Source of the DNA: Microbulbifer pacificus
GTDB lineage: Bacteria > Pseudomonadota > Gammaproteobacteria > Pseudomonadales > Cellvibrionaceae
Length of the DNA: 64,000 nt
Assembly: GCF_002959965.1 (NCBI RefSeq)
Contig: NZ_PREV01000026.1
Coordinates: forward strand, 1,526,501-1,590,500
Direction of reading: 5' to 3'
The translations under genes were made by a program, and so were the position numbers. Of this stretch, positions 17,271-26,207 are shown in pieces; the first letter of the stretch is position 1; each line of letters opens with the position of its first letter. The notes under the pieces were generated by a model. It was not told where the DNA came from, searched no databases, and was given only the letters and a program-made list of their open reading frames with translations.

Positions 17271-18509
17271 ATGCCGACCACTAATTCCATCGCACCGCGC
17301 GTGGCCGTCATTGGCGGCGGTCCCGCCGGGCTGATGGTGGCGGAGGTTCTGGCAACCGGCGGCGCGCGCGTCGCGCTGTACGACGCGATGCCATCGGTGG
17401 GGCGCAAGTTCCTGCTGGCGGGGGTGGGTGGCATGAACATCACCCACTCCGAACCCAAAGACGCGTTTCTGTCGCGCTACGGCGAACGCCGCGCGGAAGT
17501 AGCGCGGTTACTGGAAGACTTCGATGCTGAGGTTCTGCGCAACTGGATTCACGGTCTCGGTATCGACACCTTTGTCGGCACTTCCGGGCGGGTATTTCCC
17601 ACGGATATGAAGGCCGCGCCGCTGCTGCGCGCCTGGCTGAAACGGCTGCGCGAACAGGGGGTAGTGATCCACACTCGCCACCGCTGGCTGGGCTGGAGCG
17701 AGCTCGGTGCGCTGCGCGTGGCGACGCCGCAAGGAGAGCAGCAGGTCAACGCCGACGCCGTAGTACTGGCCCTCGGCGGCGGCAGCTGGCCGCGACTGGG
17801 CTCGGACGGAAGCTGGACCTCACTGCTGCAGGCCCGCGGCGTGGAACTCACCCCGCTGGCACCGAGCAACTGCGGTTTCGAGGTTGAGGGATGGAGTGAA
17901 CATCTCAGGCAGAAATTCGCGGGCGCACCGCTGAAAAATGTGGCGCTCTGTGTCGATGGCGAACCGCCTCGCACCGGCGAATTCGTGCTTACCGAAGGCG
18001 GTATCGAGGGCAGCCTGGTATACGCCCTGTCCGCGCCCATTCGCCGGCGTATCGAGCAGCAGGGCGCGGCCAGGGTACTGCTCGATCTGCTGCCGCAGAT
18101 ACCGCAGGACAGACTTACGACCGCACTGGCAAAGCCCCGCGGCAAGCAATCCCTCGCCAAACACCTGCATCGCCAGGCCGGACTCGGCGGCGTCAAGGCG
18201 GCACTGCTGCGCGAACTCGCCCCCCGTGAGGCGTTCACCGATCCTGCCAGCCTCGCCCCCTGGATCAAGGCATTGCCTGTCGATCTGGTGCGGGCACGGC
18301 CAATAGAAGAAGCCATCAGCAGCGCCGGCGGCGTGCCCTTTACGGAGCTGGACCACGGCCTGATGCTGAAATCCCTGCCCGGGGTCTTCTGCGCCGGCGA
18401 GATGCTCGACTGGGAGGCCCCCACCGGTGGCTACCTGCTCACCGCCTGCTTCGCCAGTGGCCGTGTCGCCGCGCGGGGCGCACTGCGCTGGCTCGCACAG
18501 CAGGAATGA
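17271..18509 (+). CDS. HI0933/BaiN-like NAD(P)/FAD-dependent flavoprotein (TIGR03862 type)
   Basis: 412 residues. The N-terminal Rossmann FAD motif is VIGGGPAGLMVAEVLATGGARVALYD, followed by the family hallmark GRKFLLAGVGGMNITHSE. A second FAD-contact block near the C-terminus reads GVFCAGEMLDWEAPTGGYLL. Members are soluble flavoproteins, often annotated as aminoacetone oxidase-like or BaiN-like. The physiological reaction is not established. It starts 41 bp after thiI and may be co-transcribed. Confidence 0.85.
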   Translation: MPTTNSIAPRVAVIGGGPAGLMVAEVLATGGARVALYDAMPSVGRKFLLAGVGGMNITHSEPKDAFLSRYGERRAEVARLLEDFDAEVLRNWIHGLGIDTFVGTSGRVFPTDMKAAPLLRAWLKRLREQGVVIHTRHRWLGWSELGALRVATPQGEQQVNADAVVLALGGGSWPRLGSDGSWTSLLQARGVELTPLAPSNCGFEVEGWSEHLRQKFAGAPLKNVALCVDGEPPRTGEFVLTEGGIEGSLVYALSAPIRRRIEQQGAARVLLDLLPQIPQDRLTTALAKPRGKQSLAKHLHRQAGLGGVKAALLRELAPREAFTDPASLAPWIKALPVDLVRARPIEEAISSAGGVPFTELDHGLMLKSLPGVFCAGEMLDWEAPTGGYLLTACFASGRVAARGALRWLAQQE

Positions 18510-18570
18510 GCCGATAACAACCCGGCTAATTTTTATCCAGCAAACACTGCCAATTGACACATATCCCCCC

Positions 18571-18576
18571 TATAAT
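18571..18576 (+). promoter_or_regulatory. Candidate -10 box of typA
   Basis: A perfect TATAAT lies 77 bp before the typA start. A TTGACA lies only 11 bases upstream (18554-18559), too close to act as its -35, so the -35 is uncertain. Confidence 0.4.
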
Positions 18577-18652
18577 GCGCCCCCAATTTCATCTGCCCGC
18601 GCCCAGATAGCCTGCCGCGCGCGGCACCCGACCACTTTCGAGAGTTCCCCCA

Positions 18653-20461
18653 GTGATAGACAACCTTCGCAATATCGCGATCATCGCCCACGTTGACCAC
18701 GGCAAGACCACCCTGGTGGACAAACTGCTGTCCCAGTCCGGTACCCTGGACCGCCGCAGTGCCGATTCCGAGCGGGTGATGGACTCCAATGACCAGGAGA
18801 AAGAGCGCGGTATTACCATCCTCGCCAAGAACACCGCCATCCGCTGGAACGACTACCGCATCAACATCGTCGACACCCCCGGACACGCCGACTTCGGCGG
18901 TGAGGTGGAGCGCGTACTGTCCATGGTGGACTCGGTACTGCTGCTGGTAGACGCGGTGGACGGCCCCATGCCGCAGACCCGCTTCGTGACCCAGAAGGCG
19001 TTCGAACAGGGCCTGAACCCGATTGTGGTGATCAACAAAATCGACCGCCCCGGTGCGCGCCCGGACTGGGTGATGGACCAGGTGTTCGACCTGTTCGACA
19101 GCCTCGGTGCCACCGATGAGCAGCTGGACTTCCCGGTCATCTACGCCTCCGCCCTGAACGGCATCGCCGGCATGGACGAGACCGACATGGCGGACGACAT
19201 GACCCCGCTGTTCCAGCTGATCGTCGACAAGGTCAAGCCGCCACAGGTGGACCTGAACGGCCCGTTCCAGATGCAGATCTCCGCGCTGGACTACAACAGC
19301 TACGTGGGCGTGATCGGTGTGGGCCGCATCAAACGCGGCACCCTCAAGCCGAACCAGCAGGTGGTGATCCTCGACCGCGAAGGCAAGTCCCGCAAAGCCA
19401 AGGTGCTGCAGGTGATGGGTTACCTGGGCCTGGAGCGTGTGGAAGTGGAACAGGCCAGCGCCGGCGACATCGTGTGTATCACCGGTGTGGGCGAGCTGAA
19501 TATTTCTGACACCCTGTGTCACCCGGACAACCCGGAAGCACTGCCGGCGCTGACCGTGGACGAGCCCACCGTGAGCATGACCTTCCAGGTGAACGACTCC
19601 CCGTTCGCCGGCCAGGACGGCAAGTACGTCACCAGCCGCAACATCAAGGAGCGCCTGGAGCAGGAGCTGATCCACAACGTCGCGCTGCGTGTGGAACAGG
19701 GTGATACCCCGGACAAATTCAAGGTCTCCGGCCGCGGTGAGCTGCACCTGTCGGTACTGATCGAGAACATGCGTCGCGAAGGCTTCGAGCTGGGTGTATC
19801 CCGCCCGGAGGTGGTACAGAAGATCGTCGACGGCGAAATCCAGGAGCCCTACGAGCAGGTCGTGATCGACGTGGAAGAGCAGCACCAGGGTTCCATCATG
19901 GAAGAACTGGGCCTGCGCAAAGCGGACCTGACCAACATGGAGCCGGACGGCAAGGGCCGCGTGCGCCTGACCTTCATCGTGCCGTCCCGCGGCCTGATCG
20001 GTTTCCGCAACCAGTTCCTGACCCTGACCAGCGGCTCCGGCATCATGACCAGCATCTTCGACCACTACGGCCCGGTCAAAGCCGGCGAAGTGGGCAAGCG
20101 CATCAACGGTGTGCTGGTATCCATGGTGAAGGGCAAGACCCTGGCCTACGGCCTGTTCGCCCTGCAGGACCGCGGTCGCCTGTTCCTGGGCCACGGTGAG
20201 GAAATCTATGAAGGCCAGATCGTGGGTATCCACTCCCGCGGCAACGACCTGGTGGTAAACCCAACCAAGGCCAAGCAGCTGACCAACATCCGCGCCGCCG
20301 GCACCGACGAGGCCCTCACCCTGACCCCGCCGATCCGCCACACTCTGGAACAGGCGCTGGAATTTATTGAAGACGACGAACTGGTGGAAGTGACCCCGAA
20401 CCACATTCGCCTGCGCAAGAAAATCCTGCAGGAAAACATGCGCAAACGCGCGAAGAAATAA
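18653..20461 (+). CDS. typA: Translational GTPase TypA/BipA
   Basis: 602 residues from GTG 18653. The G domain holds G1 HVDHGKTT (about 12-19), G2 in the ERGITI segment, G3 DTPGHAD and G4 NKID. EF-G-like domain II and the III/V-like domains follow, then the TypA-specific C-terminal domain ([19 protein letters not shown]). TypA binds the ribosomal A site and is needed for 50S assembly and growth in cold or under stress. Length matches the family. A perfect bidirectional terminator follows. Confidence 0.97.
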   Translation: MIDNLRNIAIIAHVDHGKTTLVDKLLSQSGTLDRRSADSERVMDSNDQEKERGITILAKNTAIRWNDYRINIVDTPGHADFGGEVERVLSMVDSVLLLVDAVDGPMPQTRFVTQKAFEQGLNPIVVINKIDRPGARPDWVMDQVFDLFDSLGATDEQLDFPVIYASALNGIAGMDETDMADDMTPLFQLIVDKVKPPQVDLNGPFQMQISALDYNSYVGVIGVGRIKRGTLKPNQQVVILDREGKSRKAKVLQVMGYLGLERVEVEQASAGDIVCITGVGELNISDTLCHPDNPEALPALTVDEPTVSMTFQVNDSPFAGQDGKYVTSRNIKERLEQELIHNVALRVEQGDTPDKFKVSGRGELHLSVLIENMRREGFELGVSRPEVVQKIVDGEIQEPYEQVVIDVEEQHQGSIMEELGLRKADLTNMEPDGKGRVRLTFIVPSRGLIGFRNQFLTLTSGSGIMTSIFDHYGPVKAGEVGKRINGVLVSMVKGKTLAYGLFALQDRGRLFLGHGEEIYEGQIVGIHSRGNDLVVNPTKAKQLTNIRAAGTDEALTLTPPIRHTLEQALEFIEDDELVEVTPNHIRLRKKILQENMRKRAKK

Positions 20462-20470
20462 TTCTTTGCA

Positions 20471-20510
20471 AGAAACAACAAAGGGCCCTCTCGGGCCCTT
20501 TGTTGTTTCT
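20471..20510. terminator. Perfect bidirectional terminator between typA and GST
   Basis: An 18-bp perfect inverted repeat (stem core AAAGGGCCC/GGGCCCTTT, loop TCTC) has T-rich flanks on both strands, so it can end both typA and the convergent GST gene. Confidence 0.93.
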
Positions 20511-20525
20511 GATCTTGCTGATTTC

Positions 20526-21089
20526 TTACCCGACCGGCGGCGCGGTCTCGACAAAAACCGGATCCTCTCCGGCAATTTCCAACAGGCGCTGCAGGTTGTT
20601 GTGCGGCGCAATGGAAAATCGATGGCGGAACTGGCCCCAGGCTGCGGCAACCGCCACGCGGTAATCAGCGTCGTTCAGTTTTCCGCGCTCGGGCAACGGC
20701 GCAGAATCCAGCTCACCGAGGATCAGCTCGATACGTTTCTGTTGGCGACGGGCATAAACATTCGCACCGATATCAACACCGCTGCGCTCCAGCAGGAAAA
20801 GATTAATCGCCGCATCCAGCAGGGTATTGGCAAGACAGTAGCGATCGAGTTCCCGGACGTCGGCGATAAATTCACGGCCGGATTTTTCGCGCACATATTT
20901 CACGATCGACGTGGAATCGGTCAGCGTCAGGGCGCCATCTTTCAGAAAGGGGACTCTCAGAGTGGGCGTACCCGGGTCCTTGCTGGTGTGAATATCCAGC
21001 TCCACCATTTCCCAGTCGAGCCCGGACTGCATCAGGGCGATGCGGCAGTGACGCACGTAGGGCGATGTATAGCTACCAAATAGTTTCAT
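20526..21089 (-). CDS. Glutathione S-transferase family protein
   Basis: 187 residues, short for a GST. The N-terminal thioredoxin-like domain (1-78) starts KLFGSYTSPYVRHCRIAL and contains the cis-Pro region LRVPFL and the glutathione gamma-Glu contact DSTSIVKY. The C-terminal part is an all-helical GST domain. The active-site Ser/Thr/Tyr near residues 6-9 (SYTSPYVR) fits GSTs that bind glutathione through a hydroxyl group. No substrate is indicated by its neighbours. Confidence 0.85.
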   Translation of the reverse strand: MKLFGSYTSPYVRHCRIALMQSGLDWEMVELDIHTSKDPGTPTLRVPFLKDGALTLTDSTSIVKYVREKSGREFIADVRELDRYCLANTLLDAAINLFLLERSGVDIGANVYARRQQKRIELILGELDSAPLPERGKLNDADYRVAVAAAWGQFRHRFSIAPHNNLQRLLEIAGEDPVFVETAPPVG

Positions 21090-21227
21090 CTTCGATGACT
21101 CCTGCTTCTGGAATTCGCGATTTCCAATCGAGAAGGGATCATGGCGAAAAAATGACGTCGCGGCAAAGATAATTTGGTGAGGGTCTGCACTGACTGAAGA
21201 CAGATCCGCGCTTACTCCGTACGGTGA

Positions 21228-21992
21228 CTACGCGACACCGACAACGCGCTGGAGCGTGTATCCAACCGCAAAGGCAATACCGGCTGCACAGCTGCCCAGC
21301 AGAAAAGTTCCCAGCCCGGCGCGCAAAAGAGAGCCGCGAAACACCCAACCCTTCAGCACACCAATGAAAAAAAAGACCAGCCCCGCGAGCCCAGTGCTGA
21401 TCGCGAACTTCTGCGAGAAATTTCCCCCACCAAAGAAAAATGGCAGCAGAGGAACCAAGCCCACCAGTACGAAGGCGACGAAGGTCCACCAGGCAGATGC
21501 CAGCGGATTGGGCGCAACAGGACTGAGGCCATACTCCTCGCTCAGCATGGTGTTTATCCACAGCGCACGGTCCGCCGTCACGGTATCGACAATGTGCTCA
21601 AGGTGCTCGCCACTGAAGCCTTTGTTGGCAAATATCTGCCGGATCTCCTCGCGCTCTCCCTCCGGCACCATACGGATATGCTGCTCCTCGGTACGGCGCG
21701 CGTGTTCGGCAAATCGCTGCTGTGCATTGACTGCCTCAAAATTACTGACCGCCATACTGACGCCGTCCGCCAGCAGGTTGGCCACTCCCATGACGAGAAC
21801 CACCAGCGGCGAGAATCCCGCACCGAACGCGCCGGAAACGATCGCAAAGGTGGTGATACAGCCATCTATGGCACCGAGCACCAGATCGGAAATGCGCTCC
21901 CCCCGGGGTGGTCGCTGCAGGCGCCTGGCAATATTTTCCGGGCGGTGTTCGCGGATCAGCTCCTGCTGGCGGGATGTTTTCACGGGTTCCAC
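21228..21992 (-). CDS. VIT1/CCC1-like iron/manganese transporter family protein
   Basis: 254 residues. The signature ISDLVLGAIDGCITTFAIVSGAFGAG (residues about 35-60) begins the first membrane helix and is followed by GVANLLADGVSMAVSNF. A cytosolic metal-binding-like helical hairpin rich in Glu/Arg (EHARRTEEQHIRMVPEGEREEIRQIF) comes next, then three C-terminal membrane segments. Eukaryotic homologues export Fe2+ or Mn2+ from the cytosol. In bacteria the direction and metal are mostly untested. The stop-to-start gap from the upstream macrodomain gene is 8 bp, so the two are an operon. Confidence 0.85.
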   Translation of the reverse strand: MEPVKTSRQQELIREHRPENIARRLQRPPRGERISDLVLGAIDGCITTFAIVSGAFGAGFSPLVVLVMGVANLLADGVSMAVSNFEAVNAQQRFAEHARRTEEQHIRMVPEGEREEIRQIFANKGFSGEHLEHIVDTVTADRALWINTMLSEEYGLSPVAPNPLASAWWTFVAFVLVGLVPLLPFFFGGGNFSQKFAISTGLAGLVFFFIGVLKGWVFRGSLLRAGLGTFLLGSCAAGIAFAVGYTLQRVVGVA

Positions 21993-22000
21993 TTCATTGT

Positions 22001-22522
22001 TTAGCCTGCACCGAAAAAGCGCTGATCAACCGCGCGCCACGCCCCCAACGCAGGATCGGTACGCAGACATACGGTAATCAGTGCAAAATCCCGCACTGCG
22101 TCGTGTAAAACCTCCAGCCCCTGATGCGCGGCCAACTCGTGGGGGAAGCGGTTGGTGCCGGCGCCCAGCGCCGGAAACAGCAGCCGCGGCAATCCGTGCT
22201 GGCGCGCAAGCGCCAGTGCACTTTCATAGCACTGGCGCAGTTGCTCCAGTCCGCGTGCACCCCACTGGTCGCCACTGCTCCATTGCGGCGTGACGGTGTG
22301 GAGCAGATAGCGCACCGGAAGGTTGGGCGCGCCGGTGATGCAGGCCTCACCCACTGCGCACTCCGGGAGCTGCGAGCACTCACTCACCAGCGCCTCACCG
22401 GCGCGGTCATAGACCTGTGCGGAGAGCCCGCGACCGCGTATCAGGTGCTTGTGCGCCGGGCACACAAGCGCATCGGCCTCGATAGTGAGAATGTCGTCAC
22501 AAATCAATTGCAGCTGTCCCAT
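22001..22522 (-). CDS. Macrodomain (ADP-ribose-binding) protein
   Basis: 173 residues from ATG 22522, which has a GGAGA ribosome site. An in-frame ATG at 22552 lacks one. The macro fold is recognised by the start LQLICDDILTIEADALVCPAHKHLIRGRGLSAQVYDRAG and by RYLLHTVTPQW and LLFPALGAGTNRFP. The canonical VNAAN motif is replaced by VCPAHK, so classical deacetylase or de-ADP-ribosylase chemistry may be altered. It is translationally close to the VIT1-like gene (8 bp). Why a macrodomain accompanies a metal transporter is not known to me. Confidence 0.82.
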   Translation of the reverse strand: MGQLQLICDDILTIEADALVCPAHKHLIRGRGLSAQVYDRAGEALVSECSQLPECAVGEACITGAPNLPVRYLLHTVTPQWSSGDQWGARGLEQLRQCYESALALARQHGLPRLLFPALGAGTNRFPHELAAHQGLEVLHDAVRDFALITVCLRTDPALGAWRAVDQRFFGAG

Positions 22523-22623
22523 GCCGGTCTCCGCGCCAGTCCTGTTCGCCATTACTATAGCCCGCTGGCGTCCAGGCACTGTCCTGCAGCCAGGGGGTAT
22601 GAAGGCCGAGGGAAACGGCCGCA

Positions 22624-23757
22624 ATGACAATTCAAACAAGACCAGGAAAGATGGAAACTTCTGTATCGCTCAATCAGCGCGCCAGCGCCAATTCACACAG
22701 CCCGGATTTTGATGATCCCATTGCCCAGGTGATGGGCCTGGAGTTGCGCCGCCGTATCCAGGCTTCCGGTTACATGCTGATCTTCGCCCTGGCGATCACC
22801 GGCGCCATGGGGGTAATCGCGCTGATGGCGCCGGACCTGTTTCTCGCCGGTACCCTGTTTGCGGTAACTGCGGTCATCCTCGGTGCCTATGTGGGTGTGA
22901 ATATCGCCGGCCCCAGCCGCAAGACCCCCGTTCTCGTCGGGGCGCTGCTGCTGGTGCTCTATTTCTACCTGCTGCTGTCCGGCGGTGTGAACAACACCGG
23001 CCTGATGTGGGCGGTGATGCTGGTGCCCGGGTTCATCAATCTGTACGGCTACAAGTGGGGTACGGTTACCCTCGGCTTTGTCGGCGGCGCCACCGCGCTG
23101 ATTCTGTTCTATCCGGATTTCCCCGGCCTGCTGGCCCACTACGACACCGGCCACCGCGCGCGCTTTATCGCTATTTTTGGGGCCCTGACCGCACTCACCG
23201 CGATTCTTGACAGCAGCCGTCACCAGACCCAGCAGATGCTGCACAAGCTCACTGCGGAACTGGAAAACCACGCCTGTACCGATGCCCTCACCGGTCTCGC
23301 CAACCGTCGCGAGGCCTACAAAGCCATCAATGAGCTCGAGCGGCGCAACCGCGAGCTGGCGGGCCGTTACACGGTGCTGATCGGCGATCTCGACAGTTTC
23401 AAGGCCATCAACGATACCTTCGGCCACAGCTTCGGCGATCGGGTATTGCGGGATGTAGCGCAGGTGTTGCGGGACAATACACGCGCAGATGATGTGGTTG
23501 CGCGCTGGGGCGGAGAAGAGTTTCTGGTCCTGCTGCCGAACACCGACGTGCAGGGTGGCGGCGTGCTCGCGGAGAAGCTGCGCCAGAGAGTGGAGGCGCT
23601 GAGCGAAACCTATACAGAGGGCGTGATGATTTCCATCAGCTTTGGCGTCGCCGAGGGCAGCAGCGGAGTGGACGGACAGAATCAGTTGCTGGCGGAAGCG
23701 GATGCCCGTATGTACCGCGCCAAAAATGCGGGGCGCAATCAGGTGATCAGCGCTTGA
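22624..23757 (+). CDS. Membrane-bound diguanylate cyclase (GGDEF)
   Basis: 377 residues. Five or six hydrophobic segments lie within about residues 45-200, giving an integral-membrane sensor without a recognisable named domain. A GGDEF domain follows (about 215-377). The active site is GGEEF (296-300), and an RxxD product-inhibition site (RADD) lies five residues upstream. The enzyme should make c-di-GMP and be feedback-inhibited. ATG 22624 is chosen over ATG 22651, and both have plausible ribosome sites. It is divergent from the macrodomain gene. Confidence 0.92.
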   Translation: MTIQTRPGKMETSVSLNQRASANSHSPDFDDPIAQVMGLELRRRIQASGYMLIFALAITGAMGVIALMAPDLFLAGTLFAVTAVILGAYVGVNIAGPSRKTPVLVGALLLVLYFYLLLSGGVNNTGLMWAVMLVPGFINLYGYKWGTVTLGFVGGATALILFYPDFPGLLAHYDTGHRARFIAIFGALTALTAILDSSRHQTQQMLHKLTAELENHACTDALTGLANRREAYKAINELERRNRELAGRYTVLIGDLDSFKAINDTFGHSFGDRVLRDVAQVLRDNTRADDVVARWGGEEFLVLLPNTDVQGGGVLAEKLRQRVEALSETYTEGVMISISFGVAEGSSGVDGQNQLLAEADARMYRAKNAGRNQVISA

Positions 23758-23823
23758 AGCGCACACCTGACGGCGACCTTGCCCGTTAGAGTCTGTTAAT
23801 ACCGAGGCCTGTTAACACGACAT

Positions 23824-24213
23824 TCAGATCAGGTGCTGAAGCAGTTTTTCCCGGACCGTGTCGGGAATCGGCGCCTTACTCTGCTTTTCATAATCGAAGT
23901 GCACCATCACGCAATCCCCCTGAGCCACCAGCTGCCCCTTCTGCCAGACTTCCTGATGGATGGTCATGGACGTATTGCCTACCGCGCTCAGGCTCGTTTT
24001 CACTTCTACCGGTGAGAACAGATAGATCTGGGCAACGAAATCCACGTCCATTTTTTTCAGGATCAGGTTCCATTTACCCAGGGAAAGATCCGGATTGAAC
24101 AGCTGGAAGATCGGCGTGCGCCCCTGCTCGAACCATACCGGCACCACCGTGTTGTTGATGTGCCCGAGGGCGTCAGTTTCGCTGAAACGGGGCTCTACCT
24201 GATAACTGAACAT
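23824..24213 (-). CDS. 4HBT (hotdog) acyl-CoA thioesterase family protein
   Basis: 129 residues, a single hotdog domain. The motif [13 protein letters not shown] with Asp14 matches the YbgC/4-hydroxybenzoyl-CoA thioesterase type active site. The middle strand [14 protein letters not shown] and the block [20 protein letters not shown] are typical. It should hydrolyse an acyl-CoA, but chain length is not predictable from sequence. It is divergent from maeA. Confidence 0.87.
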   Translation of the reverse strand: MFSYQVEPRFSETDALGHINNTVVPVWFEQGRTPIFQLFNPDLSLGKWNLILKKMDVDFVAQIYLFSPVEVKTSLSAVGNTSMTIHQEVWQKGQLVAQGDCVMVHFDYEKQSKAPIPDTVREKLLQHLI

Positions 24214-24449
24214 CGAATTTTCTCTCGCTGAATCTGGTTGAAAACGCCAGCACAGATTTAATCAGCCGGCGCCCCCATCATCCAGAGATCATCTGCCATA
24301 AATCGCGAAAAACCCGGACAAATGTTGGCATTTGCAATCCACTGCGGCATATCTGGTCAAGTGCGCGTAAAATCCCCGGTCAAATCCGCTACTCTGATTT
24401 ATTGCTTCCCGCACCCGATAAGCGGCAATTTACCGACCAGAATAGATTT

Positions 24450-26129
24450 ATGAGTCAGAAAGACAAACGCCCCCTGTACATCCCCCACGCCGGTCCCTCG
24501 CTGCTGGAAATCCCCCTGCTCAACAAGGGCAGCGCCTTCACATTGCAGGAGCGCATCGAGTTCAACCTGATCGGTCTGCTGCCAAACAATGTGGAAAATA
24601 TCAACGAGCAGGTGCGCCGCGCTTATCACCAGTATGAGCAGTGTCGTACGGATCTCGAACGCCATATCTATCTGCGCGCCATTCAGGACGACAACGAAAC
24701 GTTGTTTTTCCGTCTGATCGAGCAGCACATCGAAGAAATGCTGCCGATCATCTACACCCCCACTGTGGGCGCGGCCTGTGAAGAGTTCTCCAATATTTAC
24801 CGCAATCACCGCGGTCTGTTTGTGTCCTACCCGGACCGCAAACATATGGACGACATCCTGCGCAGTGCCACCAAGGAAAATGTAAAAGTCATCGTAGTCA
24901 CCGACGGCGAGCGCATCCTCGGCCTTGGCGACCAGGGCATCGGCGGCATGGGTATTCCCATCGGCAAGCTGTCCCTGTACACCGCCTGCGGTGGTATCAG
25001 CCCCGCCTACACTCTGCCGGTGATGCTGGACGTGGGCACCAACAACCGCACCCTGCTGAACGACCCCATGTATATGGGCTGGCGCAACGAGCGTATTTCC
25101 CAGGAGGAGTACGACGAGTTCCTGGAGGAATTCATCGCCGCGGTGAAACGCCGCTGGCCGAAGGTGCTGATCCAGTTCGAGGATTTCGCCCAGACCAATG
25201 CCATGCCGCTGCTGAAGCGCTATCGCGACAAGGTGTGCTGCTTCAACGACGATATTCAGGGCACTGCCGCGGTGGCACTCGGTACCATGCTCGCCGCGTG
25301 CAAGGCCAAGGACGAGAAGCTGTCGAAACAGAAAGTACTTGTGGTCGGCGCCGGCTCTGCCGGCTGCGGTATTGCCGAACAGGTGGTGGCGGCCATGGTC
25401 AACGACGGTTTGTCGGAGGAGAAAGCACGCGAACGACTCTTCATGTTCGACCGCTACGGTCTGGTCATGGACAACATGAAGGGCCTGCATGACTTCCAGC
25501 AGAAACTCGCACACAGCCCCGGGAAATACCCTCAGGCACCGGAGTGGGATCTGCAGACCCTGATCGAGCAGGTGAAACCCACCATCCTCATCGGCGTATC
25601 CGGCCAGGGTGGCCTCTTCACCCAGCCCGTGATCGAAGCACTCCACAAAGGCTGCAAGCGCCCGCTGGTGATGCCGCTGTCCAACCCCACTTCGCGCGCC
25701 GAAGCCACGCCTCAGGAGGTACTGGAGTGGACCCGAGGCGAGGCCATGGTCGCTACCGGCAGCCCGTTTGAACCGGTACAGCTGGATGGCGAGAAATACC
25801 CCATCGCCCAGTGCAATAACGTGTACATCTTCCCCGGTATCGGCCTCGGTGTCGTCGCCGCCGGCGCCAATCGGGTAACGGAAAACATGCTGATGGCCGC
25901 CTCCAACGCACTCGCGGAAAATGCGCCGGTGGTGAAAGAGGGCAGCGGTGCACTGCTGCCGCCACTGTCGCAGATCCGCGAAGTGGGCAAGGCCATCGCA
26001 CTGGCTGTTGGCAAACAGGCGCAGGCCGACGGTGTGGCACCGGGTATTACCGAGGAAAAACTCGAGAAAAACATCGAAAAGAATTTCTGGCATCCGGATT
26101 ACCGCCGCTACCGTCGTCGGGCCTTCTGA
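24450..26129 (+). CDS. maeA: NAD-dependent malic enzyme (oxaloacetate-decarboxylating)
   Basis: 559 residues from ATG 24450, close to E. coli MaeA (565). An N-terminal malic domain contains [30 protein letters not shown] and [15 protein letters not shown]. It is followed by metal-ligand block FEDFAQTNA...[10 protein letters not shown] and the NAD-binding Rossmann region [16 protein letters not shown]. It decarboxylates malate to pyruvate with NAD+. It is the large, maeA-type form, unlike the short form at 56796. A perfect palindromic terminator follows. Confidence 0.96.
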   Translation: MSQKDKRPLYIPHAGPSLLEIPLLNKGSAFTLQERIEFNLIGLLPNNVENINEQVRRAYHQYEQCRTDLERHIYLRAIQDDNETLFFRLIEQHIEEMLPIIYTPTVGAACEEFSNIYRNHRGLFVSYPDRKHMDDILRSATKENVKVIVVTDGERILGLGDQGIGGMGIPIGKLSLYTACGGISPAYTLPVMLDVGTNNRTLLNDPMYMGWRNERISQEEYDEFLEEFIAAVKRRWPKVLIQFEDFAQTNAMPLLKRYRDKVCCFNDDIQGTAAVALGTMLAACKAKDEKLSKQKVLVVGAGSAGCGIAEQVVAAMVNDGLSEEKARERLFMFDRYGLVMDNMKGLHDFQQKLAHSPGKYPQAPEWDLQTLIEQVKPTILIGVSGQGGLFTQPVIEALHKGCKRPLVMPLSNPTSRAEATPQEVLEWTRGEAMVATGSPFEPVQLDGEKYPIAQCNNVYIFPGIGLGVVAAGANRVTENMLMAASNALAENAPVVKEGSGALLPPLSQIREVGKAIALAVGKQAQADGVAPGITEEKLEKNIEKNFWHPDYRRYRRRAF

Positions 26130-26151
26130 TTTCTGCCAGGACGCATAGTGC

Positions 26152-26189
26152 AAACAAAAAACCCATGGAATTCCATGGGTTTTTTGTTT
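26152..26189. terminator. 38-bp perfect palindrome, bidirectional terminator
   Basis: The centre CCCATGGAATTCCATGGG is flanked by A-runs on the left and T-runs on the right (AAACAAAAAA/TTTTTTGTTT), with no mismatch over 38 bases. It ends maeA and the convergent lipoprotein gene. Confidence 0.93.
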
Positions 26190-26207
26190 CGACAAACTTG
26201 GATGCTA

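Noticed and set aside
18554-18576. TTGACA plus TATAAT upstream of typA as a sigma-70 promoter
   Set aside because: The spacer is 11 bases, too short for the two hexamers to work together. Only the -10 was kept.
18533-20650. 705-codon open minus-strand frame
   Set aside because: It is antisense to typA, has low-complexity His/Val/Gln-rich composition and no recognisable domain.
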